Shown: positions 1 through 5,337 of the stretch, in pieces
How the letters are laid out: each line of letters starts with the position of its first letter
How positions within the stretch are numbered: the stretch's first letter is position 1
Assembly: GCA_003523085.1 (NCBI GenBank)
Contig: DPHD01000043.1
Location: 1 to 5,638 of the forward strand
DNA length: 5,638 nt
Reading direction: 5' to 3'
DNA from: Oceanospirillaceae bacterium
GTDB taxonomy: Bacteria; Pseudomonadota; Gammaproteobacteria; Pseudomonadales; Balneatricaceae
The notes under the pieces: model-generated
Seen by the model: only the letters and a program-made list of their open reading frames with translations
Database searches by the model: none
Told to the model about the DNA's origin: nothing
Made by a program: the position numbers and the translations under genes

Positions 1-303
1 CCACGCATCGGCACTGTCTGCCAATCCGTCCAAGTGCAAGGCCCCGGTGAGCCACACCCACAATACTAATAACAACCCCGCCTGTAACTCGGCACTCATA
101 CCTAAGCCGCAATATTGCACCAGCCAAGGCCACACCAGCAAACAGCCGCCAATGACGCTGCCTACTAACGGATAATACAATAACGCCTTGCCTGCCACCT
201 GCTCCGTGGGTGCGGTATTGGCAATGGTAAACACACGATACACGGGGATACGGGTGAGGAACTGAAAGGCTAATATGAGGGCATGATAGTGTTGCTTAAA
301 CAT
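1..303 (-). CDS. cobS: Adenosylcobinamide-GDP ribazoletransferase (cobalamin synthase), N-terminal part
   Basis: CobS is an inner-membrane enzyme that joins adenosylcobinamide-GDP to alpha-ribazole or alpha-ribazole phosphate, closing the lower nucleotide loop of cobalamin. Translating the minus strand from the ATG at 303-301 gives 101 open codons to the window edge. They begin MFKQHYHALILAFQFLTRIP and end with HLDGLADSADAW at residues 90-101. That ending is the family's DGLADxxDA signature, whose acidic residues are thought to bind metal. Hydrophobic stretches near residues 43-62 and 74-90 fit membrane helices. The family is usually about 250 residues, so roughly the last 60% lies outside the window; nothing suggests a broken gene. 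The ATG overlaps the cobC stop as TAATG, and an AGGA lies about 9 nt upstream, so the two are translationally coupled. Identification is firm; the C-terminus is unseen. Confidence 0.93.
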   Translation of the reverse strand, partial: MFKQHYHALILAFQFLTRIPVYRVFTIANTAPTEQVAGKALLYYPLVGSVIGGCLLVWPWLVQYCGLGMSAELQAGLLLVLWVWLTGALHLDGLADSADAW

Positions 304-917
304 TATACAAAATCCTGCTTGGCGGCAAAGTCGACACTAAGGTGATAATCAGGCTGGCCAGCATGGTCTTCAAAGCTAGCCACCTTCAAACACACCACAC
401 CACCGTAGGGCACATCGATATTGAATAGGGCTTGTGGCTGCATTTTTAACAGATCACTTAACATGGCGCGAATCACGCCACCATGGGTCACTAACAACAC
501 ATGTTGTTTATCTTGCTTGAGGGCGAGTTGAACGTGTTCGTGTAAACAGGCCATAGCCCTCTTTTGCACCACAGCCACAGATTCACCATTGGGCGCGGTA
601 GACACCATGGGGTTGTTCCAAAACGCCTTCACTTGTTCGGCATGCGTGCGCCACACTTCACTGCGCAACTGGCCATCCCAATCGCCAAAGGACATTTCTT
701 GCAAACGGGTATCGAGCAATGCTGGCTCATTATGCAAGGCGGCAAAGGCGGCACAACGCTGCAAGTTGGAGCTGACTAGATAGTCCACAGGCTGTGCAAA
801 ACCAGCGCTTGCTCGCTGCATTTGTAATAATCCTTCAGCTGTTAACGCCACATCGGTATGACCACGATAAATATCACCGCCTTGGGTCATCCCGTGGCGT
901 AACAGGCTGACGCGCAT
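303..917 (-). CDS. cobC: Alpha-ribazole phosphatase (histidine phosphatase family)
   Basis: CobC removes the 5'-phosphate from alpha-ribazole phosphate or from adenosylcobalamin phosphate at the end of nucleotide-loop assembly in the cytoplasm. The phosphoglycerate-mutase-like fold is clear. Counting from the GTG at 920, there is an RHG motif with the phospho-accepting His9, a second active-site Arg55 in SSNLQRC, the acid/base candidate Glu75 in QEMSFGDWDG, and the second histidine His146 in LLVTHGG. Length is about 204 residues, normal for the family. Two starts are adjacent: GTG (920-918), directly after the cobT stop TAG, and ATG (917-915). The ATG is preferred because it yields MRVSLLRHG, which aligns with E. 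coli CobC MRLWLIRHG; the GTG adds one residue. The gene sits between cobT and cobS with almost no gap. RHG-family members are hard to tell apart by sequence alone, and the cob context decides the substrate. Confidence 0.9.
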   Translation of the reverse strand: MRVSLLRHGMTQGGDIYRGHTDVALTAEGLLQMQRASAGFAQPVDYLVSSNLQRCAAFAALHNEPALLDTRLQEMSFGDWDGQLRSEVWRTHAEQVKAFWNNPMVSTAPNGESVAVVQKRAMACLHEHVQLALKQDKQHVLLVTHGGVIRAMLSDLLKMQPQALFNIDVPYGGVVCLKVASFEDHAGQPDYHLSVDFAAKQDFV

Positions 918-920
918 CAC

Positions 921-1976
921 CTATGCCGACTTTTCAGACACGGCAGCTTCGGCAAAGGTGGCCATTTCGTTATGGGTGACACAAGCACTCTTGAGAATAG
1001 ACAAAGCTACACCCGCACCACTGCCCTCGCCTAAACGCATACCTAAATCCAGAATCGTATCGGCTTCGATAGACGCCATCATGGTTTGATGGCCCGGTTC
1101 TGCCGAAGCGTGAGCAAAAAACATCCACTGGGTGATTTCGGGCTGAATTTTTGCCGCCATGATAGCCGCCGATGTAGTAATGAATCCGTCCACCAATATG
1201 GTTATACCTAGTTGCGCAGCTCGTATGTAAGCGCCCACTAACGCGGCTATTTCCAAACCTCCCACGTGACGCAGTGCCTCGACGGGAGAGCTCATTCGCT
1301 CACTGTGAGTTGCCAAAGCAGCCTCTATTACCCTGCCTTTGTGAGACACCCCGTCGGCATCTAAACCGGTGCCTGGTCCCACTAAGCTAGTGACACTTTG
1401 GCCAGTGGCCCACGCAGCTAATGCCGTAGCTGCAGAGGTATTAGCAATACCCATATCGCCACCAATAAATATGGTGGCCCTATTAGCTGCTGCACGATCT
1501 ACCGCAGCTTTGCCTGCTGCCAACGCTTGGCCTAACTGCTCTGCAGTCATCGCAGCTTGCTGAGCAAAGTTTGCTGTGCCCGCCATGATGGTGTTATCCA
1601 CCACATGAGCCATGGCGGGGAGGTCAACTACTGTACCCAAATTAACCACTTCAAATTGAGCATTATTTTGCCGCGCTAAGGCACAAATAGCTGCGCCGCC
1701 ACGGGAGAAGTTTTTTACCATTTCGCCAGTAACCACTTGCGGAAATGCAGATACACCTTCTTCGGCAATACCGTGGTCGCCAGCAAACACCACCACTTGG
1801 GCATTATCTACACTTGGAGTGCTGGTGCCCTGCATGGCACATAAGCGCACAGCCATGGCTTCTAAACACCCTAGGGAGCCCGGCGGTTTAGTGAGTTGTC
1901 CTTGGCGATCCAAACCTTCTGTTTGCGCTGTTTGGTTAAGTGAAGAGAGCGGTTGATTGATCCAGTCGAAGTTCAT
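921..1976 (-). CDS. cobT: Nicotinate-nucleotide--dimethylbenzimidazole phosphoribosyltransferase
   Basis: CobT transfers phosphoribose from nicotinate mononucleotide to a lower-ligand base, classically 5,6-dimethylbenzimidazole, to give alpha-ribazole phosphate. The 351 residues match the family length (Salmonella CobT is about 356). Landmarks in order are LTKPPGSLGCLE (28-39), FAGDHGIAEEG (64-74), FSRGGAAI (90-97), GGDMGIANTSAA (172-183), VGPGTGLD (199-206), GGLEIAALVGA (239-249), LVDGFITTSAA (261-271), SAEPGH (291-296) and RLGEGSGAG (314-322). Glu317 in the last motif falls at the position of the catalytic base Glu317 of Salmonella CobT. Position 174 is Asp where the Salmonella enzyme, as recalled, has Glu (see findings). 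The start is the ATG at 1976-1974, 19 bp after cobU, with only a weak A-rich purine stretch upstream. The stop TAG abuts the cobC start codons. No dimethylbenzimidazole synthesis gene is visible nearby. Confidence 0.96.
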   Translation of the reverse strand: MNFDWINQPLSSLNQTAQTEGLDRQGQLTKPPGSLGCLEAMAVRLCAMQGTSTPSVDNAQVVVFAGDHGIAEEGVSAFPQVVTGEMVKNFSRGGAAICALARQNNAQFEVVNLGTVVDLPAMAHVVDNTIMAGTANFAQQAAMTAEQLGQALAAGKAAVDRAAANRATIFIGGDMGIANTSAATALAAWATGQSVTSLVGPGTGLDADGVSHKGRVIEAALATHSERMSSPVEALRHVGGLEIAALVGAYIRAAQLGITILVDGFITTSAAIMAAKIQPEITQWMFFAHASAEPGHQTMMASIEADTILDLGMRLGEGSGAGVALSILKSACVTHNEMATFAEAAVSEKSA

Positions 1977-1995
1977 AATTTTTATTACTTTAGGT

Positions 1996-2532
1996 TTAAG
2001 TAGATTGTTTTAAGGGTAATGGTAACCCAGCCACAACTAGTGTGACCTCATCGCATACCTGCGCTAGGCGCTGATTCATCAGCCCCGAATAGTCCTGAAA
2101 TTGGCGACTCAGTTCGCCCATAGGCACAATACCCGAGCCCACTTCGTTGCTCACTAAAATGAGCTGGTGCTGGGTCTTGCTCACTTGTTGCACTAGCTCA
2201 TCCAGCACAAGGTCCAAGTTGCCTGGGTTGGCACATAGGTGGTTGCTAAGCCATAGGGTTAAGCAGTCCACCAATACGCAACAGGGCGTCTCATCAAGTG
2301 ATGCTAAGGTTTGGCTTAGGGCCAAAGGCTGCTCGACTAAACGCCATTGGGTTGGGCGACGCTGTTGGTGTAACGCAATGCGCTGTTGCATACTGCCGAC
2401 GGCATCAGCATCTTGTACTTCAGCCGTGGCCACATACACCACATCAAGCCCAGAAGCCTTAGCAGCTTGCTCAGCAAGGCTGCTTTTACCTGATCTTGCG
2501 CCGCCTAAAAACAGCTGTCGATGGGGAGTCAT
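1996..2532 (-). CDS. cobU: Adenosylcobinamide kinase / adenosylcobinamide-phosphate guanylyltransferase
   Basis: CobU phosphorylates adenosylcobinamide and then transfers GMP to it, making AdoCbi-GDP for CobS. From the ATG at 2532-2530 the protein has 178 residues, close to Salmonella CobU (about 180). It starts MTPHRQLFLGGARSGKSSLAE, with the P-loop GGARSGKS at residues 10-17. RIALHQQRRP (51-60) contains His55, which aligns with the guanylylated His46 of Salmonella CobU. VDCLTLWLSN (88-97) and LVSNEVGSGIVP (126-137) are the remaining conserved blocks, and the end is LVVAGLPLPLKQST. An in-frame GTG at 2580 would add 16 residues, but these precede the strand that normally begins the protein. 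It would also put the start only 16 bp from the palindrome at 2596-2619, so the ATG is preferred; a GGA lies 9 nt before it. This is the first gene of the minus-strand cob operon and is divergent from cobO. Confidence 0.93.
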   Translation of the reverse strand: MTPHRQLFLGGARSGKSSLAEQAAKASGLDVVYVATAEVQDADAVGSMQQRIALHQQRRPTQWRLVEQPLALSQTLASLDETPCCVLVDCLTLWLSNHLCANPGNLDLVLDELVQQVSKTQHQLILVSNEVGSGIVPMGELSRQFQDYSGLMNQRLAQVCDEVTLVVAGLPLPLKQST

Positions 2533-2584
2533 ACTAAGGTTTCCAAAGCCGTGAGCCAAGCCTTCTAAATCGTTGGGCACCCAG

Positions 2585-2613
2585 TTTACGTTGATCTTTT
2601 AAGTATGGATACT
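2585..2613 (+). promoter_or_regulatory. Candidate sigma70-type promoter for cobO, overlapping the palindrome
   Basis: TTTACG (2585-2590) and GATACT (2608-2613) each match the sigma70 -35 and -10 consensus at four of six positions, and they are exactly 17 bp apart. The -10 lies inside the right half of the inverted repeat, so a protein bound there would block it. The transcript would start near 2620 and give a leader of almost 90 nt before cobO. A weaker alternative is TTGTTG (2653-2658) with TAGACT (2676-2681), also 17 bp apart. Neither is strong and both are inference. Confidence 0.3.
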
Positions 2614-2619
2614 TAAAAG
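2596..2619. repeat. Perfect 11-bp inverted repeat, probable operator
   Basis: The arm CTTTTAAGTAT (2596-2606) is followed by GG and then its exact reverse complement ATACTTAAAAG (2609-2619). There are 11 paired positions with no mismatch and a 2-bp centre. Neither side carries a T-run, the arms are AT-rich and the loop is too tight for a good RNA hairpin, so an intrinsic terminator is unlikely. A dyad-symmetric protein-binding site controlling cobU and cobO is the simplest reading. It does not match the Fur, LexA or ArgR consensus, and the binding protein is unknown. Confidence 0.6.
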
Positions 2620-2707
2620 CGACCCACATGCACTATTCCACTGGTCTAACTCTTGTTGACTGGCTCGCCAATGGGTAGACTGCCGCAAACACTTAGGAAA
2701 CACGACC

Positions 2708-3313
2708 GTGAAAAAGCCCGTCAGCCAAGCCAAGCACCAACAACGCATGAGCAAAGTAAAACAACAAATAGATAAACAAATTGCCAAAGCCGACAAAGAA
2801 CAAGGGGTGGCCGTATTACTTACCGGTAACGGCAAAGGCAAAAGCAGCTCGGCCTTTGGTATGTTGGCCCGCAGCCTAGGCTATGGTCATAACTGTGGTG
2901 TAGTGCAGTTTATCAAAGGCGACTGGGAATGTGGCGAAGAACTGTTTTTTAGCCAACACCCCTTGGTGTCCTATCATGCTATGGGGGCGGGTTTTACCTG
3001 GGAAACTCAAAACCAAGCCGCCGACCAGGCTGCAGCCGAAAAGGCATGGGCATTAGCCGCCCGCTTACTGGCCGACCCCAAGATCGAGTTTTTAATTCTT
3101 GATGAATTGACCTATATGTTCAGTCATGGCTGGCTACAACTGGACCAAGTGACTCAAGCCATTCAGCAGCGCCCAGCGCATATGAATTTAGTCATTACCG
3201 GGCGCGGCGCTACGGAACAGCTCATGGCCGTATGCGATACGGTCAGTGAAGTGAAAGATATAAAACATGCATTTAGAGACGGCATCAAAGCGCAGCGCGG
3301 CATCGAATTTTAG
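2708..3313 (+). CDS. cobO: Corrinoid adenosyltransferase (ATP:cob(I)alamin, CobA/BtuR/CobO type)
   Basis: The enzyme transfers the 5'-deoxyadenosyl group of ATP to the cobalt of cob(I)alamin or cobinamide, producing the adenosylated substrate that CobU needs. The 201 residues align end to end with E. coli BtuR (196 aa). There is an N-terminal basic helix with QQRMSKVKQQ, then the P-loop TGNGKGKSSSAFG (39-51), with Ser where BtuR has Thr-Thr. VVQFIKGDW (65-73), GFTWETQN (95-102), LDELTYM (131-137), ITGRG (163-167) and KHAFRDGIKAQRGIEF at the C-terminus follow. Phe96 and Trp98 correspond to the Phe91 and Trp93 that displace the lower ligand in Salmonella CobA. The GTG start at 2708 is chosen because AGGA lies 9 nt upstream and the N-terminus matches BtuR; the next ATG, at codon 14, would remove the conserved helix. 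It is divergent from cobU, with the sigma-factor gene close behind. The gene is also called btuR or cobA. Confidence 0.96.
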   Translation: MKKPVSQAKHQQRMSKVKQQIDKQIAKADKEQGVAVLLTGNGKGKSSSAFGMLARSLGYGHNCGVVQFIKGDWECGEELFFSQHPLVSYHAMGAGFTWETQNQAADQAAAEKAWALAARLLADPKIEFLILDELTYMFSHGWLQLDQVTQAIQQRPAHMNLVITGRGATEQLMAVCDTVSEVKDIKHAFRDGIKAQRGIEF

Positions 3314-3340
3314 TCTACGCTTGTTATCCCGCCCCCTAAC

Positions 3341-3355
3341 AAAGGAACTACCATC
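3341..3355 (+). promoter_or_regulatory. Ribosome-binding site for the sigma gene, spaced for an ATC codon
   Basis: AAAGGA (3341-3346) is the best Shine-Dalgarno match near this gene. Six bases after it comes ATC (3353-3355), in frame with the sigma factor. The first canonical start in that frame, GTG at 3368, is 21 nt from the purine tract, which is too far for normal initiation. Either translation begins at ATC, or an ancestral ATG has changed, or another element drives the GTG or ATG further down. Confidence 0.5.
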
Positions 3356-3367
3356 GACGCGCCATTA

Positions 3368-3904
3368 GTGACTTTAATGTCAAAAGTAGCCAACGGTCAC
3401 GAACCCAGCTTAAAACGCTTGTATCAAGTCACCAATACGAATCTATTTGGCCTTGCTTTGCGTATATTAAAGCAGAGGGACTTAGCGGAGGATTGCCTGC
3501 AACTGGCATTTATTAAAGTATGGCGTAACGCCCATCAGTTTGACGGCACTAAAGCCCAACCGATGACTTGGCTTAATGCAGTGGTACGTAATCAGGCGCT
3601 GGATTTGTTACGTAAACACAAACGCCACCAAGGGCACGACTCCAGTGATGATACGATAGATCAGCTAGTCGATACGGCGGCAACCCAAGAACAGCAGGTT
3701 AGCCAAGCGCAAGACCAACGCGCCATACACGCGTGTTTAGCGCAACTTAAAGAGCAGCAACGCCAATGTTTACAGTTGGCTTATTACCAGGGTTTAGCTC
3801 ACCCACAAGTAGCGGCCCAGCTCAATTTGCCACTAGGCAGCGTGAAGACCTGGATTAGACGCGGATTATTGGGGTTACGAGAATGTCTGAAACATACGAT
3901 TTAA
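3368..3904 (+). CDS. ECF (extracytoplasmic function) RNA polymerase sigma factor
   Basis: This is a group IV sigma70 factor with only regions 2 and 4, which directs RNA polymerase to a small regulon, normally when its anti-sigma partner is inactivated. In the 178-residue reading, region 2 spans about residues 13-86 (LYQVTNTNLFGLALRIL, then DLAEDCLQLAFIKVW, then WLNAVVRNQALDLLRKHKR). A Gln/Asp-rich linker follows (90-118). Region 4 spans about 119-175, with the helix-turn-helix near HPQVAAQLNLPLGSVKTWIRRG. The start is uncertain. The GTG at 3368 is the first canonical start after an in-frame stop at 3311 and is used here. An ATG follows at 3377, but the ribosome-binding site best serves ATC at 3353, which would add IDAPL before V-T-L-M. 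The gene overlaps the anti-sigma gene by 22 nt, the standard coupling for such pairs. It lies 39-54 nt after cobO on the same strand and may be co-transcribed with it. Confidence 0.92.
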   Translation: MTLMSKVANGHEPSLKRLYQVTNTNLFGLALRILKQRDLAEDCLQLAFIKVWRNAHQFDGTKAQPMTWLNAVVRNQALDLLRKHKRHQGHDSSDDTIDQLVDTAATQEQQVSQAQDQRAIHACLAQLKEQQRQCLQLAYYQGLAHPQVAAQLNLPLGSVKTWIRRGLLGLRECLKHTI

Positions 3905-4656
3905 GCCAATTGGAAGATATCGACTTAGCGGCGGCCGAGTATGCCCTAGGCAGCCTTGAAGAAGGCGAAAAAGCCCGCTTTGAAGCCTTATTGGCCGTTA
4001 GTCACGACACCCAAATTAAAGTGGCCCATTGGCAACAGCAGGTGCAGTTGGGCCTACACGATTTTGAGCCAAGCCCTGCGCCTAAGCATGTTTGGTCTCG
4101 TATTGCCACGCAACTGGGGCATCAAACGGCATGGCAGTATTGGTTAAACAACCTAAAGCTGTGGCAAGGGCTTAGTGCATCGGCCGCGGTATTCGCCTTA
4201 ATTGTTGTGGTTTCGCCTTGGCAAAATAGCCCTGAATCCAGCCCAGATTTAGTGGCATTCGCGCCTGCCATACAGTCGCCAGACCTTAACTACGTCATGT
4301 ACAATGGCCAGCAGGATCCGGCCTGGATTGTTAACGCGTCATTGGCACAAAATCAGTTTTCTATTGATACCATTGCCCCCGACCCGATGGAACAAGGCAA
4401 AGTGTGTGAACTGTGGCTAATTCTGGATTCTCTGGCACCGATTTCACTCGGCATACTGCCCAAACAAGGACGAATGCAGGTGGATTTTGATAGCCGTATC
4501 ACGGGGCTAACCAACTGGCAGGATTTATTACATCAAGGCACATTGGTGATCAGTTTAGAGGGCATGGCTGGCGCTTATAGTGGTGAAGACATGGGGCCGG
4601 TGCTAGATGAAGGGCCGTGGGTTGCGGCCATGGCTGGCCCAGTGATTAGTTTGTGA
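3883..4656 (+). CDS. Membrane-anchored anti-sigma factor, RskA (anti-sigma-K) family
   Basis: The protein most likely holds the upstream ECF sigma factor at the inner membrane and releases it on an envelope signal. The 257 residues split into three parts. The cytoplasmic N-terminus (1-93) has the anti-sigma helix pattern AAAEYALGSLEEGEKARFEALL (16-37) and a later PAPKHVWSRIATQL. One hydrophobic segment lies near residues 94-113 (LSASAAVFALIVVV). The periplasmic RskA domain (about 135-253) has CELWLILD (175-182), SLGILPKQG and the typical late block LVISLEGMAGAYSG. The HxxxCxxC motif of zinc-binding anti-sigma factors is absent. The ATG at 3883 lies inside the sigma gene's 3' end in another frame, with GAGA-like purines just before it. 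Two stops in tandem (TGA TGA, 4654-4659) end it. The signal sensed and the proteases involved cannot be read from the sequence. Confidence 0.88.
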   Translation: MSETYDLSQLEDIDLAAAEYALGSLEEGEKARFEALLAVSHDTQIKVAHWQQQVQLGLHDFEPSPAPKHVWSRIATQLGHQTAWQYWLNNLKLWQGLSASAAVFALIVVVSPWQNSPESSPDLVAFAPAIQSPDLNYVMYNGQQDPAWIVNASLAQNQFSIDTIAPDPMEQGKVCELWLILDSLAPISLGILPKQGRMQVDFDSRITGLTNWQDLLHQGTLVISLEGMAGAYSGEDMGPVLDEGPWVAAMAGPVISL

Positions 4657-4671
4657 TGACAAACTCTACAT

Positions 4672-4701
4672 AAAAAAATGGCCTGAGTTGCCTCAGGCCA
4701 T
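4672..4701 (-). terminator. Rho-independent terminator for leftward transcription
   Basis: A perfect 10-bp stem, ATGGCCTGAG (4678-4687) with CTCAGGCCAT (4692-4701), closes a 4-nt loop. Read on the minus strand it is followed directly by seven T residues (complement of A4672-A4678), the textbook form. Read on the plus strand it is followed by AAAATCG, with no T-run, so it should stop rightward transcripts from the anti-sigma gene poorly. No minus-strand gene lies to its right within the window. Confidence 0.65.
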
Positions 4702-4729
4702 AAAATCGCCACTAATGCTGTGGAAAGCC
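4672..4729 (-). ncRNA. Candidate short minus-strand RNA ending at the 4672-4701 terminator
   Basis: On the minus strand, TTGGCA (complement of 4758-4763) matches five of six -35 bases. Exactly 17 bp on, TAAAGT (complement of 4735-4740) matches four of six -10 bases. Initiation near 4729 would give an RNA of roughly 58 nt ending at the strong minus-strand terminator. This would explain a terminator that points away from both flanking genes. There is no sequence match to a known RNA family, and the prediction rests on promoter-like hexamers alone, so confidence is low. Confidence 0.22.
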
Positions 4730-4750
4730 ACCCCACTTTACCCATAGCTA

Positions 4751-4821
4751 TTCAAGCTGCCAAGTAAATGGTCTAAAATTCAGAATTATTCCTAAGATTT
4801 TTTTGCGACGAGACATCCATC
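4751..4821 (+). promoter_or_regulatory. Leader and possible promoter of fldB
   Basis: The AT-rich stretch before fldB contains TAAAAT (4774-4779), five of six matches to the -10 consensus. The -35 at 17 bp spacing (TTCAAG, 4751-4756) is poor, so an activator might be needed. A modest ribosome-binding site, CGAGA (4809-4813), lies 8 nt before the ATG. SoxS controls fldB in E. coli, but no SoxS box could be recognised here with confidence. Confidence 0.3.
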
Positions 4822-5337
4822 ATGAGCATCGCCTTATTTTTTGGTTCCACCACCGGCAACACCGAAGACATTGCCGACCAAATTCGTGATATTTTTGGGG
4901 CTGACCAACTCGACATCTACAATGTCGCCGACGACTCTGTGAGCCTAATGCTCGATTATGACACCCTAATCTGTGGTATTCCCACCTGGGATTACGGCGA
5001 ACTACAGGCCGACTGGGAAGACATTTGGGAAGAAATTGACAACCTAGACCTGAACGGTAAACAGTTTGCTTGTTTTGGCTGTGGCGACCAAATTGGTTAC
5101 CCAGAATGGTACCAAGATGCCGTGGGTTTATTACATGACAAGCTAGTAGCTCAAGGTGCAAGCGCCATTGGCTATTGGCCAACCACAGGTTATACCTTTG
5201 AAACTTCAAAAGCCGCCACGGCAGGTGGCAGCCAGTTTGTAGGCTTAGCGGTAGACGAAGACAGTCAACACGAACTCACCGATCAACGTGTGACCGCTTG
5301 GTGCGCGCAGCTGCAGCAGGAAATTGACTCCCTATGA
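4822..5337 (+). CDS. fldB: Long-chain flavodoxin, FldB type
   Basis: This is a small cytoplasmic FMN-binding protein that carries one electron at low potential between a flavodoxin reductase and client enzymes. The 171 residues are close to E. coli FldB (173). The phosphate-binding loop GSTTGNTED is at residues 8-16. GIPTWDYGE (52-60) contains Trp56, and FGCGDQIGY (85-93) contains Tyr93; these are the two aromatics that sandwich the flavin ring. The insertion typical of long-chain flavodoxins follows, GYWPTTGYTFETSK (117-130). The features TWDYGE, DWEDIWEEID, GYPEWYQDA, GLLHDKL and AWCAQ match FldB rather than FldA, which has TWYYGE and DWDDFF. The ATG at 4822 aligns with the family N-terminus. 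The stop TGA overlaps the ATG of the next gene (ATGA), so the two are translationally coupled. In E. coli fldB lies next to xerD; no such gene is seen here. Confidence 0.93.
   Translation: MSIALFFGSTTGNTEDIADQIRDIFGADQLDIYNVADDSVSLMLDYDTLICGIPTWDYGELQADWEDIWEEIDNLDLNGKQFACFGCGDQIGYPEWYQDAVGLLHDKLVAQGASAIGYWPTTGYTFETSKAATAGGSQFVGLAVDEDSQHELTDQRVTAWCAQLQQEIDSL

Larger units (their letters stand above)
2533..2707. promoter_or_regulatory. Divergent control region between cobU and cobO
   Basis: This stretch separates the divergently transcribed cobU and cobO genes and must hold the promoters of both. Its main visible element is the near-24-bp palindrome at 2596-2619. The part next to cobO ends in a good ribosome-binding site, AGGA at 2695-2698, 9 nt before the GTG start. 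No complete cobalamin riboswitch was found on either strand. The AGACTGCCG at 2677-2685 vaguely resembles the end of a B12 box, but the rest of the aptamer is missing. A minus-strand reading frame through here has no recognisable family and is probably a shadow. Confidence 0.6.

Noticed and set aside
564..783. Short plus-strand open frames antisense to cobC, and one antisense to cobT near 1369-1563.
   Set aside because: They overlap conserved coding sequence on the other strand and have neither start signals nor recognisable motifs.
2147..2554. A 135-codon plus-strand open frame antisense to cobU.
   Set aside because: It lies opposite a gene with all CobU motifs, and its translation is Ser/Cys/Thr-rich with no domain pattern, as expected of a shadow frame.
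2596..2619. The cobU-cobO palindrome as a bidirectional transcription terminator.
   Set aside because: There is no T-run on either side, the stem is AT-rich, and it lies between divergent gene starts where no transcript needs ending.
2636..2688. Possible cobalamin riboswitch before cobO: CCACTGG at 2638-2644 and AGACTGCCG at 2677-2685 resemble the conserved CCACTG and B12-box pieces.
   Set aside because: The B12 box is incomplete, the GGGAA and GGTGAA elements upstream are absent, and only about 130 nt are available, part of it taken by the palindrome. A covariance-model search would settle it.
2599..2841. An 80-codon minus-strand open frame overlapping the 5' end of cobO.
   Set aside because: Most of it is antisense to the well-supported cobO N-terminus, its product is Cys/Leu-rich low-complexity sequence without a recognisable family, and it has no clear ribosome-binding site.
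4820..5209. A 129-codon minus-strand open frame opposite fldB.
   Set aside because: The plus strand encodes a full-length FldB with both flavin-stacking aromatics; the minus-strand product is Arg/Cys/Gln-rich and matches nothing. It was also considered as a source for the leftward terminator, but it has no plausible start signal.
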